NCBI GenBank assembly: GCA_934700615.1
Contig: CAKUXR010000035.1
Coordinates: forward strand, 1 to 25,447
Direction: 5' to 3'
Length of the DNA: 25,447 nucleotides
Source of the DNA: an uncultured Bacteroidales bacterium
GTDB lineage: Bacteria > Bacteroidota > Bacteroidia > Bacteroidales > UBA932
Positions within the stretch are counted from its first letter, which is position 1. Each line of letters begins with the position of its first letter. The notes under the pieces are model-generated. The model saw only the letters and a program-made list of their open reading frames with translations. It did no database searches and had not been told where the DNA came from. Shown here piece after piece: positions 1-7,001 of the stretch. The position numbers and the translations under genes are program-made.

Positions 1-285
1 CTGAGGGACAGGATATTCACGAAACTCTTCGATGTTGCGGAGCTCGCCCAACTTGACGACAAGGACAGAACCAATTATATTAAAGCCATGAATACGGAAC
101 GGGACACATACAATCAGATTGAGTACGCGCGTGAGACTGGACGAGAGGAAGGACTCAAAGAGGGGCAATCGAAGATTGCGATGAATCTTATAAAACTTGG
201 GACACCCTGCAAGATTATCGCACAAGCCACAGGGCTATCAGAGGAAGAAGTATCCAGGCTAAAGAAAGAGATGAGTAATGCATAG
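1..285 (+). CDS. Rpn-family PD-(D/E)XK nuclease/putative transposase, C-terminal fragment
   Basis: The reading frame is open from base 1 and ends at the TAA-type stop before 286, so this is the 3' end of a gene starting outside the window. The visible 94 residues begin LRDRIFTKLFDVAELAQL. They continue through a Glu/Arg-rich helix with the pattern REEGLKEG and end in a short helix-turn-helix-like tail (IIAQATGLSEEEV). This layout, a nuclease core followed by an 'A-x-E-x-G-x-x-x-G' helix and a tail of this kind, is typical of the Rpn/YhgA-like recombination-promoting nuclease family (PDDEXK_2), which is abundant and often multicopy in Bacteroidales. The catalytic core is not in the window, so activity cannot be judged. 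An internal ATG at 88 is not the start, because family-like sequence continues upstream of it. Confidence 0.75.
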   Translation: MRDRIFTKLFDVAELAQLDDKDRTNYIKAMNTERDTYNQIEYARETGREEGLKEGQSKIAMNLIKLGTPCKIIAQATGLSEEEVSRLKKEMSNA

Positions 286-401
286 CACTTGGTTCATATC
301 ATCCTGCTACCGCACATCCGGACAAATTGTATGGGCTTCTGGCGGGACGATGCCACGACCAGTGTTGTAACGCATTAATTATCAATGCTATCTGATCCAC
401 C

Positions 402-440
402 GTGTGGATTATCGCCTGTTTTTTCTCTGATAATCCACAC
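402..440. repeat. Perfect 12-bp inverted repeat with 15-nt spacer
   Basis: GTGTGGATTATC at 402-413 is the exact reverse complement of GATAATCCACAC at 429-440, and the spacer between them is T-rich. There is no T-run after either arm, so it is a poor intrinsic terminator. Each arm contains TAATCCACA (in opposite orientations), one base away from the DnaA box TTATCCACA. It may be a binding site for a dimeric protein, or the hairpin end of the transcript of the upstream nuclease gene. The repeat is certain; the role is not. Confidence 0.7.
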
Positions 441-532
441 TAAAATACACATCTTGCTAATTATCAGTCAATTAAAGAGTAACAATGTGGCGCTGTCCTG
501 CATAACAGGCACATCTGTGTAACTGCCTGGCA

Positions 533-576
533 TAAAAACTTGAGGGTGACTGAAAACAATGTTCCGGTCACCCTCA
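533..576 (-). terminator. Intrinsic terminator of rpmH
   Basis: Read on the minus strand, 22 nt after the rpmH stop, a 10-bp stem TGAGGGTGAC/GTCACCCTCA (576-567 and 550-541) with a 16-nt loop is followed by AG and then TTTTT (538-534). This is a standard rho-independent terminator and suggests that rpmH is transcribed alone. Confidence 0.85.
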
Positions 577-597
577 TAAATTTTCTACGGAGAAATA

Positions 598-750
598 TTA
601 GAATCTCTCTTCTGAAGAAACAGTCAGCTTCTTGCGGCCATGACGGCGGCGAGCAGCCAGTACGCGACGTCCGTTAGGAGTTGACATACGTTCACGGAAT
701 CCGTGCTTGTTAACGCGCTTGCGTACAGATGGTTGGAATGTTCTTTTCAT
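598..750 (-). CDS. rpmH: 50S ribosomal protein L34
   Basis: This 50-residue, highly basic protein begins MKRTFQPSVRKRVNKHGF and continues with RMSTPNGRRVLAARRRHGRKKL, the conserved signature of L34, a small protein of the large ribosomal subunit bound to 23S rRNA. The length fits Bacteroidota L34 (usually 50-53 residues), with a short acidic C-terminal tail ending SSEERF. The start is fixed by the family N-terminus. It has its own promoter about 40 nt upstream and its own terminator 22 nt downstream, so it is a monocistronic unit divergent from polA. In many other bacteria rpmH lies next to dnaA and rnpA; neither gene is in this window. Confidence 0.97.
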   Translation of the reverse strand: MKRTFQPSVRKRVNKHGFRERMSTPNGRRVLAARRRHGRKKLTVSSEERF

Positions 751-786
751 TATCTTATTTTTTTATATTTTTCACAAATAGGATTG

Positions 787-817
787 CAAAGGTAGTCTTT
801 TTCGCTATAAATACAAA
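787..817 (-). promoter_or_regulatory. Promoter of rpmH (Bacteroidota type)
   Basis: On the minus strand, TTTG (817-814), a 19-nt spacer and TACCTTTG (794-787) match the Bacteroidota sigma-ABfr consensus TTTG-N19-TAnnTTTG exactly. The predicted transcript starts near 783 and gives a leader of roughly 30 nt before the rpmH ATG at 750. Confidence 0.85.
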
Positions 818-837
818 ATTTTTTCAAAGTTTTTGTC

Positions 838-845
838 TATCTTTG
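838..845 (+). promoter_or_regulatory. Candidate -7 element for the polA unit
   Basis: TATCTTTG matches TAnnTTTG and lies 55 nt before the polA ATG. The expected -33 position (near 815-818) is AT-rich with no TTG, and it overlaps the -33 of the divergent rpmH promoter. Only half of the promoter is therefore supported. Confidence 0.45.
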
Positions 846-900
846 ACCAACGGAGGTCTGTGATTGGTATTGAAGGCCTTCTGAACATTATTCGCGAACA

Positions 901-3573
901 ATGAAAGACAGACTATATCTGATCGACGGACATGCGCTGGTATTCAAGATGTACTATGCATTCCTGCGCCGTCCCATGATCAATTCGAAAGGGGCGGACA
1001 TGTCCATCCTTTTCGGATTCACCAAATACATTCTGGAACTGATAAATAGAGAACATCCTGAATATCTGGCAGTTGCATTCGACCCGCCGGGAGGGACGTT
1101 CCGAAATGTCATGTATCCAGAATACAAGGCGACCAGGGCCGCGACCCCGCAACTTGTCATTGATGCGCTTGAACCTCTCACGGGGATCTGCAGAGCATTG
1201 AAAATACCTGTGCTGATGGTGCCCGGATTCGAGGCCGACGACGTCATCGGCTCGATGGCAAAACGTGAGGCGGCATCCGGCAAACAGGTCTATATGGTCA
1301 CGCCTGACAAGGACTACGGCCAGCTCATCGAAGAAAACATCTTCCAGGTCAAGCCGGGAAAATCCGGAGGCGCCGACGAAATCGTGGATGTCAAGGCGGT
1401 CTGCGAGAAATACGGCATTGACAATCCTGCACAGGTCATTGAAATGCTTACACTTTACGGCGATACTGCCGACAATGTGCCCGGCGTGAAAGGCGTCGGC
1501 GAAGTCGGAGCCGGGAAGCTGATTGCGAAGTACGGGACAGTCGAGAACATCTACAGACATATCGACGAACTCACTGCCAGACAGCAGACACAGTTCCGCG
1601 AAGCCGAGGGACATATCGCATTGAGCCACGACCTCGTGACCATCAAGACAGATATGGAACTTGCTGTCAATGATGACGATATGAAGGTTACTGCCAGCTA
1701 TACTCCTGAAGTCGCAGACCTTTTCGAGGAATACGAATTCAACTCATTGAAAAAACTTCTTCCCGATGCCGCCGGCGCGGAACGCCCATTCGTTGAGGCG
1801 AAAAAGATGAAGATAAATGAGGTCAATGCCAGTGTCCTTGCCGGAAAAGCGGCTGATTTGCACAGAGTTGCAATAGTTCAGGCGACCGAAGGAACCGGAG
1901 TTTTCGCAGAAGTGACAGGAATGGCCCTTGCGGTATGTAGCGACGAAGAAGCGGCCAATCTCGAAGTCAATGTCGCCTACGGCAGTCCTGCTGAATTCAG
2001 TAAACTCCTTTCGGACACCGGCATTGACAAATACGGCTATGAACTGAAGACGATGGCCGGACAGTTGGGCAACATGGGGATTGAATTGGGCGGCAAGCTC
2101 ATGGATATCAGCCTGATGCATTACCTCATCAATCCGGAAAAAAGCCACAAGAGCGAAATCCTGGCAAAAAGCTACATCGGCATTGACATTGAAAACAATG
2201 CTGAAGAGTCGGAGGAACAGGATGCACCGTTGTCCCTTTTCGATGCGCCTGCCGAAGATGACGGAAAAGGATGCGTGACAGAAGCCGCTGCTGCGATGCT
2301 GACTGGCCTCAAGGTGAAAGAGGATATGGCAACCAATTCTGTCTCAGGACTTTATGATGAGATAGAAGAGCCGCTAATGCACGTTCTCGAAAAGATGGAG
2401 TTGGCAGGAGTCAAGGTGGATTTGGCTCAGCTTGGAGAGTTTGCTGAGGAACTCCGCAAGGAGATGAATGAGAGAGAGGCAAGGATCCGTGATATGGCGG
2501 AGATGCCGGAACTGAACATCTCGTCACCGCGACAGATTGGTGAACTGCTCTTCGACAAACTGAAGCTGGACCCTAAGGCCAAGAAGACTGCCAGAGGAAG
2601 CTACACGACAGATGAGGCAACATTGACAGCGCTCTCGGACAAACATCCGATAATTGAGGAAATCCTCGAGTTCAGGGCTGTGAAGAAACTGCTTTCGACA
2701 TATATCGAACCGTTCCCGATGTTCGTAAACAAGCAGACGGGACGGGTACATACGACTTTCAATCAAGCACTTACGGCTACAGGCCGGCTTAGCTCATCGA
2801 ACCCGAATCTCCAGAATATCCCTATCAGGACGGAGCGTGGAAAGGAAATCAGAAAAGCCTTCGTGGCAGGTTCTGCGGATGGCATCATCGTATCGGCTGA
2901 CTATTCCCAGATAGAACTGCGGATCATGGCTCATCTCAGTCAGGACCAGCATCTTATACAGGCATTCAGGAATGGCGTGGACGTTCATGCCGCCACTGCC
3001 GAAAAGATATTCGGAGTACCTCATGAGGAAGTCACGGCAGACCAGAGACGAGTGGCCAAGACGGCGAATTTCGGAATCATGTACGGAATCTCGTCATTCG
3101 GCCTGTCCCAGAGGCTCGGAATATCCAGAAGCGAAGCCAAGAAACTCATTGACGATTACTTCAATGCCTTTCCTGCAATCCGCTCTTTCATTGACGATAC
3201 GATTGCTGCCGCGAGGGAGAACGGCTACGTCGAGACTATCTTCGGAAGGCGACGGTATCTGCCTGATATAAATGCCAGAAATGCGACGGTCAGGGCGCTC
3301 GCGGAGAGAAATGCCGTCAATGCCCCTATACAGGGAACTGCAGCGGACATCATCAAGCTCGCGATGATCGGAGTTGACCGGAAAATGGCGGAGGAAGGGC
3401 TTAAGAGCAAGATGGTCTTGCAGATTCATGACGAACTTCTCTTCGACACGATATCCTCTGAAAGAGAAAAACTGATGTCCATCGTCAAGGAACAGATGGA
3501 ACATGTAACAGAATTGTCGGTTCCTTTAACAGTAGAATGCAATTATGGCAAAAACTGGCTCGAAGCTCACTAG
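901..3573 (+). CDS. polA: DNA polymerase I
   Basis: An 890-residue family-A DNA polymerase, acting in Okazaki fragment maturation and excision repair. Residues 1-270 are the 5'-3' exonuclease (flap nuclease) with its acidic metal sites (LIDGHA near 7-12, FDPPGGTFR, the EADDVIG and TPDKDYG motifs) and a helix-hairpin-helix part (GVKGVGEVGAGKLI). Residues about 320-490 correspond to the 3'-5' exonuclease fold. Residues 510-890 are the polymerase: motif A DYSQIELR (D667), motif B RRVAKTANFGIMYG (717-729) and motif C QIHDELLF (D844, E845). The proofreading residues appear lost: there is no DxE (FAEVTG at 335-340), and M385 and A462 stand where E. coli D424 and D501 would be. It is slightly shorter than E. 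coli Pol I (928). It heads a plus-strand gene run; the sigma factor gene overlaps its last 29 nt. Confidence 0.97.
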   Translation: MKDRLYLIDGHALVFKMYYAFLRRPMINSKGADMSILFGFTKYILELINREHPEYLAVAFDPPGGTFRNVMYPEYKATRAATPQLVIDALEPLTGICRALKIPVLMVPGFEADDVIGSMAKREAASGKQVYMVTPDKDYGQLIEENIFQVKPGKSGGADEIVDVKAVCEKYGIDNPAQVIEMLTLYGDTADNVPGVKGVGEVGAGKLIAKYGTVENIYRHIDELTARQQTQFREAEGHIALSHDLVTIKTDMELAVNDDDMKVTASYTPEVADLFEEYEFNSLKKLLPDAAGAERPFVEAKKMKINEVNASVLAGKAADLHRVAIVQATEGTGVFAEVTGMALAVCSDEEAANLEVNVAYGSPAEFSKLLSDTGIDKYGYELKTMAGQLGNMGIELGGKLMDISLMHYLINPEKSHKSEILAKSYIGIDIENNAEESEEQDAPLSLFDAPAEDDGKGCVTEAAAAMLTGLKVKEDMATNSVSGLYDEIEEPLMHVLEKMELAGVKVDLAQLGEFAEELRKEMNEREARIRDMAEMPELNISSPRQIGELLFDKLKLDPKAKKTARGSYTTDEATLTALSDKHPIIEEILEFRAVKKLLSTYIEPFPMFVNKQTGRVHTTFNQALTATGRLSSSNPNLQNIPIRTERGKEIRKAFVAGSADGIIVSADYSQIELRIMAHLSQDQHLIQAFRNGVDVHAATAEKIFGVPHEEVTADQRRVAKTANFGIMYGISSFGLSQRLGISRSEAKKLIDDYFNAFPAIRSFIDDTIAAARENGYVETIFGRRRYLPDINARNATVRALAERNAVNAPIQGTAADIIKLAMIGVDRKMAEEGLKSKMVLQIHDELLFDTISSEREKLMSIVKEQMEHVTELSVPLTVECNYGKNWLEAH

Positions 3574-4138
3574 TATTTCAGACGTGGAGCTTGTGAAAAT
3601 GGCGCTAGGCGGAAATCAGTTTGCATTTACGGCCATTCACGCCAAATACGAGAAAGCTGTCTATGGGGTCGTGTCCAAAATCGTCACCCATCAGGAAGAC
3701 ATAAAGGACATTTCTCTCGAGACATTTGAGAAAGCTTTCCAGAAGCTCGACACGTTCGACATGGAAAAGCGGTTCTCAACATGGCTGTTCACAATTGCAC
3801 GAAACAGCGCCCTTGACCATAAAATCAAGTCTGAGAACAAGGGCAAGGTGCTGGTGGATACCACGACATCAGTTCAGGGACAGGACAAGCCGGACAATGT
3901 TCCGGACGAACAGCCTACGCCGATAGACTCCATTATTTCCGCGCAGAATCATGAGAAATTCCTTGCCTGCATCGAAGGCCTGCCGGAACTTTATGCGCAA
4001 GTCGCCGAGAAATATTACATCGCGAACCTCGGCTACAAGGAGATCTCCGAGCAGCTGGAACTGCCGATGGGAACTGTAAAAACACGTATCAATAGAGCCA
4101 AGACGCTCATTATCAATAAAATGCTGGAGGAAGACTAG
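3545..4138 (+). CDS. ECF-type RNA polymerase sigma factor (sigma-70 family)
   Basis: A 197-residue protein with the two-domain layout of extracytoplasmic-function sigma factors. Region 2 (about residues 15-95) includes the helix SDVELVKMALGGNQFAF and the promoter-opening part RFSTWLFTIARNSALDHK. Region 4 (about 135-190) has the helix-turn-helix GYKEISEQLELPMGTVKTR that reads the -35 element. It redirects RNA polymerase to specific promoters. No anti-sigma factor (FecR type or zinc-binding) lies beside it, and its neighbours are housekeeping genes. The start at 3545 lies inside polA in another frame. I keep it because the next ATG (3600) would remove the conserved first helix of region 2. It is followed after 3 nt by rsmG. 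The family is certain; the regulon is unknown. Confidence 0.9.
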   Translation: MAKTGSKLTSISDVELVKMALGGNQFAFTAIHAKYEKAVYGVVSKIVTHQEDIKDISLETFEKAFQKLDTFDMEKRFSTWLFTIARNSALDHKIKSENKGKVLVDTTTSVQGQDKPDNVPDEQPTPIDSIISAQNHEKFLACIEGLPELYAQVAEKYYIANLGYKEISEQLELPMGTVKTRINRAKTLIINKMLEED

Positions 4139-4141
4139 ATT

Positions 4142-4813
4142 ATGGATTTCAATGGATTTCTAACTGTTGCAAAGAAGACCTTTCCTGATATGACTGAGCG
4201 CATGGAGTCAAGGTTCCGTGCCATGGAGGGACTTTACAATGATTGGAATGCGAAAATCAATGTCATTTCGCGCAAAGACATTGACAGTCTCTATATCCGT
4301 CACATCCTCCATTCTCTCGCGATTGCGGCCTATCTGAAAGAGGTGCGGCCCGAAGTGCTCGGAGAGTGGGAAGGTGCCGGCAATGTCAATGTCCTGGACC
4401 TCGGGACCGGAGGCGGCTTCCCGGGCATTCCTCTTGCGGTCCTGTTCCCCAATGTGAATTTTACCCTTTGTGATTCGGTGGGCAAGAAAACCATTGTGGC
4501 TCAGGCTGTTGCTGAAGCCTTGGAACTGGAGAACGTGAAAGTTGTCAATGCCAGGGCGGAGTCGCTGCCCCAGACTTTCGACTATGTGGTTTCACGTGCG
4601 GTTACCGCGCTGGACAATTTCTGGCCATGGGTTTCTGGCAAGTTTACAAAAGACATTTTCTATCTGAAAGGGGGAGACTTCGCGGAAGAACTCTGTAAGA
4701 TGATGAAAATGGCTCATCTGCGTCCGGGTTCCGTAAGGACATGGAAAATCCAGGATTGGGTGGATGACCCTGTCTTCGATGAAAAGTTTGTGATAGACAT
4801 TCCTGCCAGATAA
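4142..4813 (+). CDS. rsmG: 16S rRNA (guanine-527-N7)-methyltransferase
   Basis: A 223-residue protein of the GidB/RsmG family, which methylates N7 of G527 in 16S rRNA using S-adenosylmethionine. The SAM-binding loop VLDLGTGGGFPGIPLA starts at residue 84. The conserved upstream segment WNAKINVISRKDIDSLYIRHILHSL and the later FDYVVSRAV motif are both present. Length is typical (200-240). The start lies 3 nt after the sigma factor stop, and its TAA stop overlaps the next ATG by one base (TAATG), indicating co-translation in one unit. Confidence 0.95.
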   Translation: MDFNGFLTVAKKTFPDMTERMESRFRAMEGLYNDWNAKINVISRKDIDSLYIRHILHSLAIAAYLKEVRPEVLGEWEGAGNVNVLDLGTGGGFPGIPLAVLFPNVNFTLCDSVGKKTIVAQAVAEALELENVKVVNARAESLPQTFDYVVSRAVTALDNFWPWVSGKFTKDIFYLKGGDFAEELCKMMKMAHLRPGSVRTWKIQDWVDDPVFDEKFVIDIPAR

Positions 4814-5259
4814 TGGGTTTTCTTGAGGGACTTGGGCTGTTGGGCCTCTTTATCGGGACATTTCTTGCTGCTACGGTCCTTCCGTTCAGCTCGGATGCAT
4901 TGTACCTTGCCATTCTGGCTGCAACTAAAGACACTTTCGGCTGTCTTGTCGTAGGAACTCTCGGAAACTGGCTTGGGAGCGTCGCTACCTACTGGATGGG
5001 GTGGATAGCACGCTGGGACTGGCTGGAGAAGTGGTTCAAGGTACGCCCGGAGACTCTTCAGAAGCAGAAAGAGAAGATAGACAAATATGGTGTGTGGCTG
5101 GCTCTGATATGCTGGGTGCCGTTCATCGGCGATGTCATCGCGATAGCGCTCGGATTCTACAGGACACCGCCGGTCAGGACAATGTTTCTTCTCCTTGTAG
5201 GAAAGTTCCTGAGATTCCTTTGCTGGAACTGGCTCTACGGCTTCGTGGCCCTTGGTTGA
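4813..5259 (+). CDS. YqaA-like DedA/VTT-family inner-membrane protein
   Basis: A 148-residue hydrophobic protein. The sequence GLLGLFIGTFLAATVLPFSSD near the start, GTLGNWLGSVATYWMGWIAR (about 49-68) and WVPFIGDVIAIALGFYR (about 101-117) are the hallmarks of the small YqaA branch of the DedA/VTT (SNARE-associated) superfamily. These have re-entrant and membrane helices around conserved Pro, Gly and Arg residues. Members of the superfamily have been linked to lipid scrambling or membrane-potential-dependent export; the role of YqaA-type members is not settled. It overlaps the rsmG stop codon by one base and is followed 31 nt later by the ABC ATPase gene, so it probably belongs to the same transcript. 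Confidence 0.85.
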   Translation: MGFLEGLGLLGLFIGTFLAATVLPFSSDALYLAILAATKDTFGCLVVGTLGNWLGSVATYWMGWIARWDWLEKWFKVRPETLQKQKEKIDKYGVWLALICWVPFIGDVIAIALGFYRTPPVRTMFLLLVGKFLRFLCWNWLYGFVALG

Positions 5260-5290
5260 CAATTAATTGAAATTTAGAAGTTTATCATCA

Positions 5291-6022
5291 ATGTGGCGGT
5301 TCGTGTCAGATAATCTTGCCGTCGGGTATGACGGTGCGGCATTGGCTTGCGGCATTTCCTTCAGCATCGGTCCGGGGGAGTGCGTGCTTCTGTGCGGCGC
5401 CAACGGCATTGGCAAGAGTACGCTTCTGAAGACCATGGCAGGATTGTGCGGGCCTGTCGGAGGAACATGCCGTTTTGAACCGGACAATGCCGGACATCAT
5501 CTGGTCATGGTGCCGCCGAAGATTCCCAAAGTCCCCGGATTTACCGTGGAAGAGTTTATTGCGGCGGGCTGTTTCCGTGAGACCGGATGGTTCGGCCATG
5601 TGCCGTTGAAAATCAGGAAAAGGATCGGGGAAGCCGTGACCCGCATGGGAATCCAGTCATTGTCCGGGCGCGACATCTCGTCTCTCAGTGACGGTGAATT
5701 TCAGAAGGTTACAATAGCTTCGGCTCTTGCGCAGAGGGCAGATATCATCCTGTTGGATGAGCCGACCGCGTTTCTGGATGTTGACAGCAGGGAAAGCGTA
5801 CTCTCGGTTCTCCAAAACCTTGTCTCACAGGGCAATGTCTCCGTCGTGTTTTCTTCTCATGATATTGTCTCGGCCTCAAGATGCTGCAACAGGGTATTCG
5901 GAATGTTGAGGTCTGAGAGCGGGATTGTTTTCAATGATTCCGGCAGAGGCGCATCTGCAGATGTCATACGCGGAACCATAGAAGGCTGCTTCACGTCTTT
6001 CAGAGGATTCTCTTGTTCCTGA
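5291..6022 (+). CDS. FecE/BtuD-type ABC transporter ATP-binding protein
   Basis: A 243-residue ATPase with Walker A GANGIGKST (36-44), signature LSDGEFQK, Walker B IILLDEPTAFLD and H-loop VVFSSHD. This is the ATPase of the iron-chelate/heme/cobalamin import class. The usual Q-loop glutamine is not evident (MVPPKIPKVPGFTVEEF), and the signature has Asp instead of the second-position Gly (LSDGE), which also occurs in some relatives of this group. I prefer the ATG at 5291; an upstream in-frame TTG at 5267 would add eight residues with no family support. Its natural partner, an FecCD-type permease, is on the opposite strand and overlaps its last 23 bases tail to tail. The substrate cannot be assigned. 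Confidence 0.88.
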   Translation: MWRFVSDNLAVGYDGAALACGISFSIGPGECVLLCGANGIGKSTLLKTMAGLCGPVGGTCRFEPDNAGHHLVMVPPKIPKVPGFTVEEFIAAGCFRETGWFGHVPLKIRKRIGEAVTRMGIQSLSGRDISSLSDGEFQKVTIASALAQRADIILLDEPTAFLDVDSRESVLSVLQNLVSQGNVSVVFSSHDIVSASRCCNRVFGMLRSESGIVFNDSGRGASADVIRGTIEGCFTSFRGFSCS

Positions 6023-7001
6023 GTATAAGGAAGATGACGGGGATGCCCAGGAACGCGATCGTGCTCCCGGCAGGAAGCGGAGTGCTCCATATCATTGAAA
6101 GTATGTCTCCCGCGAGGCTGAGTATTGCTCCGCAGAGGAGGGAAAGCGGCAGGACAGTCTGCATGGATGATTTTCCTGAGAAGGCCCTGACTATGTGCGG
6201 CGCGACTATCCCGATGAATCCTATCGGCCCGCAGAAGGCTGTCACTGAGCCTGTTATGAGACAGCACGACAGCATTGACAATGCCCTTGTCCTTCCGGTT
6301 CTTACTCCCGCCAATTCTGCATATTCCTCTCCAAAAAGCATTGCGCTGAGCCCTTTGCCCACTACGGCGGCCAGCATTGACCCTGTCACGAGGCAGCATG
6401 CCATCGTTCCGATTCCGCTCCAGGTGTTGCCGCTGAAACTGCCTGCCGCCCAGTTCCAATACATTTTCAGCTGGCTCTCGCTTGCCTGGTACTCTATCAT
6501 TGATGTCAATGCGCTCATGACGAATCCGGCCATGACTCCTGTGATGAGAAGAACGGAGGAACTGCGGACGCGCGAAGAAATTCCGAGGATTATCATTGAC
6601 ATTATCAATGCTCCTGTGGCGGCTGCGGCCGTCATTCCGATTGCGGATCCGGTGGTGAATCCTGCGACGGCTGATGCGATTGCTGCGCCGGTACCTGCGC
6701 CTGCGCTGATTCCCAGAATGTGCGGGTCGGCGAGGGGATTGCGGAAAAGTGCCTGCATCTGAGCCCCGCAAATCGCGAGTCCGCTGCCGGCTATGACTGC
6801 CGTCAGGATGCGCGGAAGCCGGATCTGCCAGATTATTGTCAATGCTGGATTGCCGTCTGCTGCCGGACCTGCCAGAAGGGCATCGCAAATGTCTTTGCCT
6901 GAGAGGTTTGCTGACCCTGTGAACAAATCGATAATGGCCAGGGACAGGAAAACGGCAATGCCGGCAATCCACAGGCAGATTATGCGTGCCCGGCTGCTCA
7001 T
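6000..7001 (-). CDS. FecCD/BtuC-family ABC transporter permease
   Basis: A 333-residue polytopic membrane protein with about ten hydrophobic segments. The family motif RLPRILTAVIAGSGLAICGA followed by LFRNPLADPHILGISAGAGTGA (about residues 60-105) and the late FCGPIGFIGIVAPHIVR (the loop that docks to the ATPase) identify it as an importer permease for siderophore, heme or cobalamin. The start MSSRARIICLW at 7001 is chosen because ATGA overlaps the stop of the upstream permease gene. The longer open frame reaching 7223 gives a His/Arg-rich sequence that is clearly out-of-frame reading of that gene. The 3' end overlaps the convergent ATPase gene by 23 bp. No binding protein is nearby. Confidence 0.9.
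   Translation of the reverse strand: MSSRARIICLWIAGIAVFLSLAIIDLFTGSANLSGKDICDALLAGPAADGNPALTIIWQIRLPRILTAVIAGSGLAICGAQMQALFRNPLADPHILGISAGAGTGAAIASAVAGFTTGSAIGMTAAAATGALIMSMIILGISSRVRSSSVLLITGVMAGFVMSALTSMIEYQASESQLKMYWNWAAGSFSGNTWSGIGTMACCLVTGSMLAAVVGKGLSAMLFGEEYAELAGVRTGRTRALSMLSCCLITGSVTAFCGPIGFIGIVAPHIVRAFSGKSSMQTVLPLSLLCGAILSLAGDILSMIWSTPLPAGSTIAFLGIPVIFLILRNKRIL

Larger units (their letters stand above)
286..597. other. Non-coding stretch between Rpn tail and rpmH
   Basis: These 312 bases carry no convincing ORF. What I see, in order, is an AT-rich part with the direct repeat TAATTATCA (376-384 and 458-466), a perfect 12-bp inverted repeat (402-440), and the rpmH terminator (533-576). 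No tRNA-like fold or phage attachment site was recognised. Confidence 0.6.

Noticed and set aside
376..466. Direct repeat TAATTATCA (two copies) as iterons or CRISPR-like units
   Set aside because: Only two short AT-rich copies; too little to separate from chance.
913..1629. Long minus-strand ORF (238 residues) inside polA
   Set aside because: It lies antisense to an intact, motif-complete polA and its translation is Cys/His/Arg-rich with no recognisable domain.
4813..5259. Opposite-strand ORF at 4714-5262 (182 residues)
   Set aside because: Antisense to the YqaA-like gene, which has clear family motifs and is coupled to rsmG; the shadow is Lys/Pro/Ser-rich without a domain.
5267..5290. TTG start extending the FecE-like ATPase by eight residues
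   Set aside because: The added residues have no family counterpart and the ATG at 5291 places the first beta-strand at the usual distance from Walker A.
5857..6972. 371-residue minus-strand ORF
   Set aside because: Extremely Arg/Ser/His-rich sequence without membrane segments or motifs; it is another frame of the FecCD-type permease gene.
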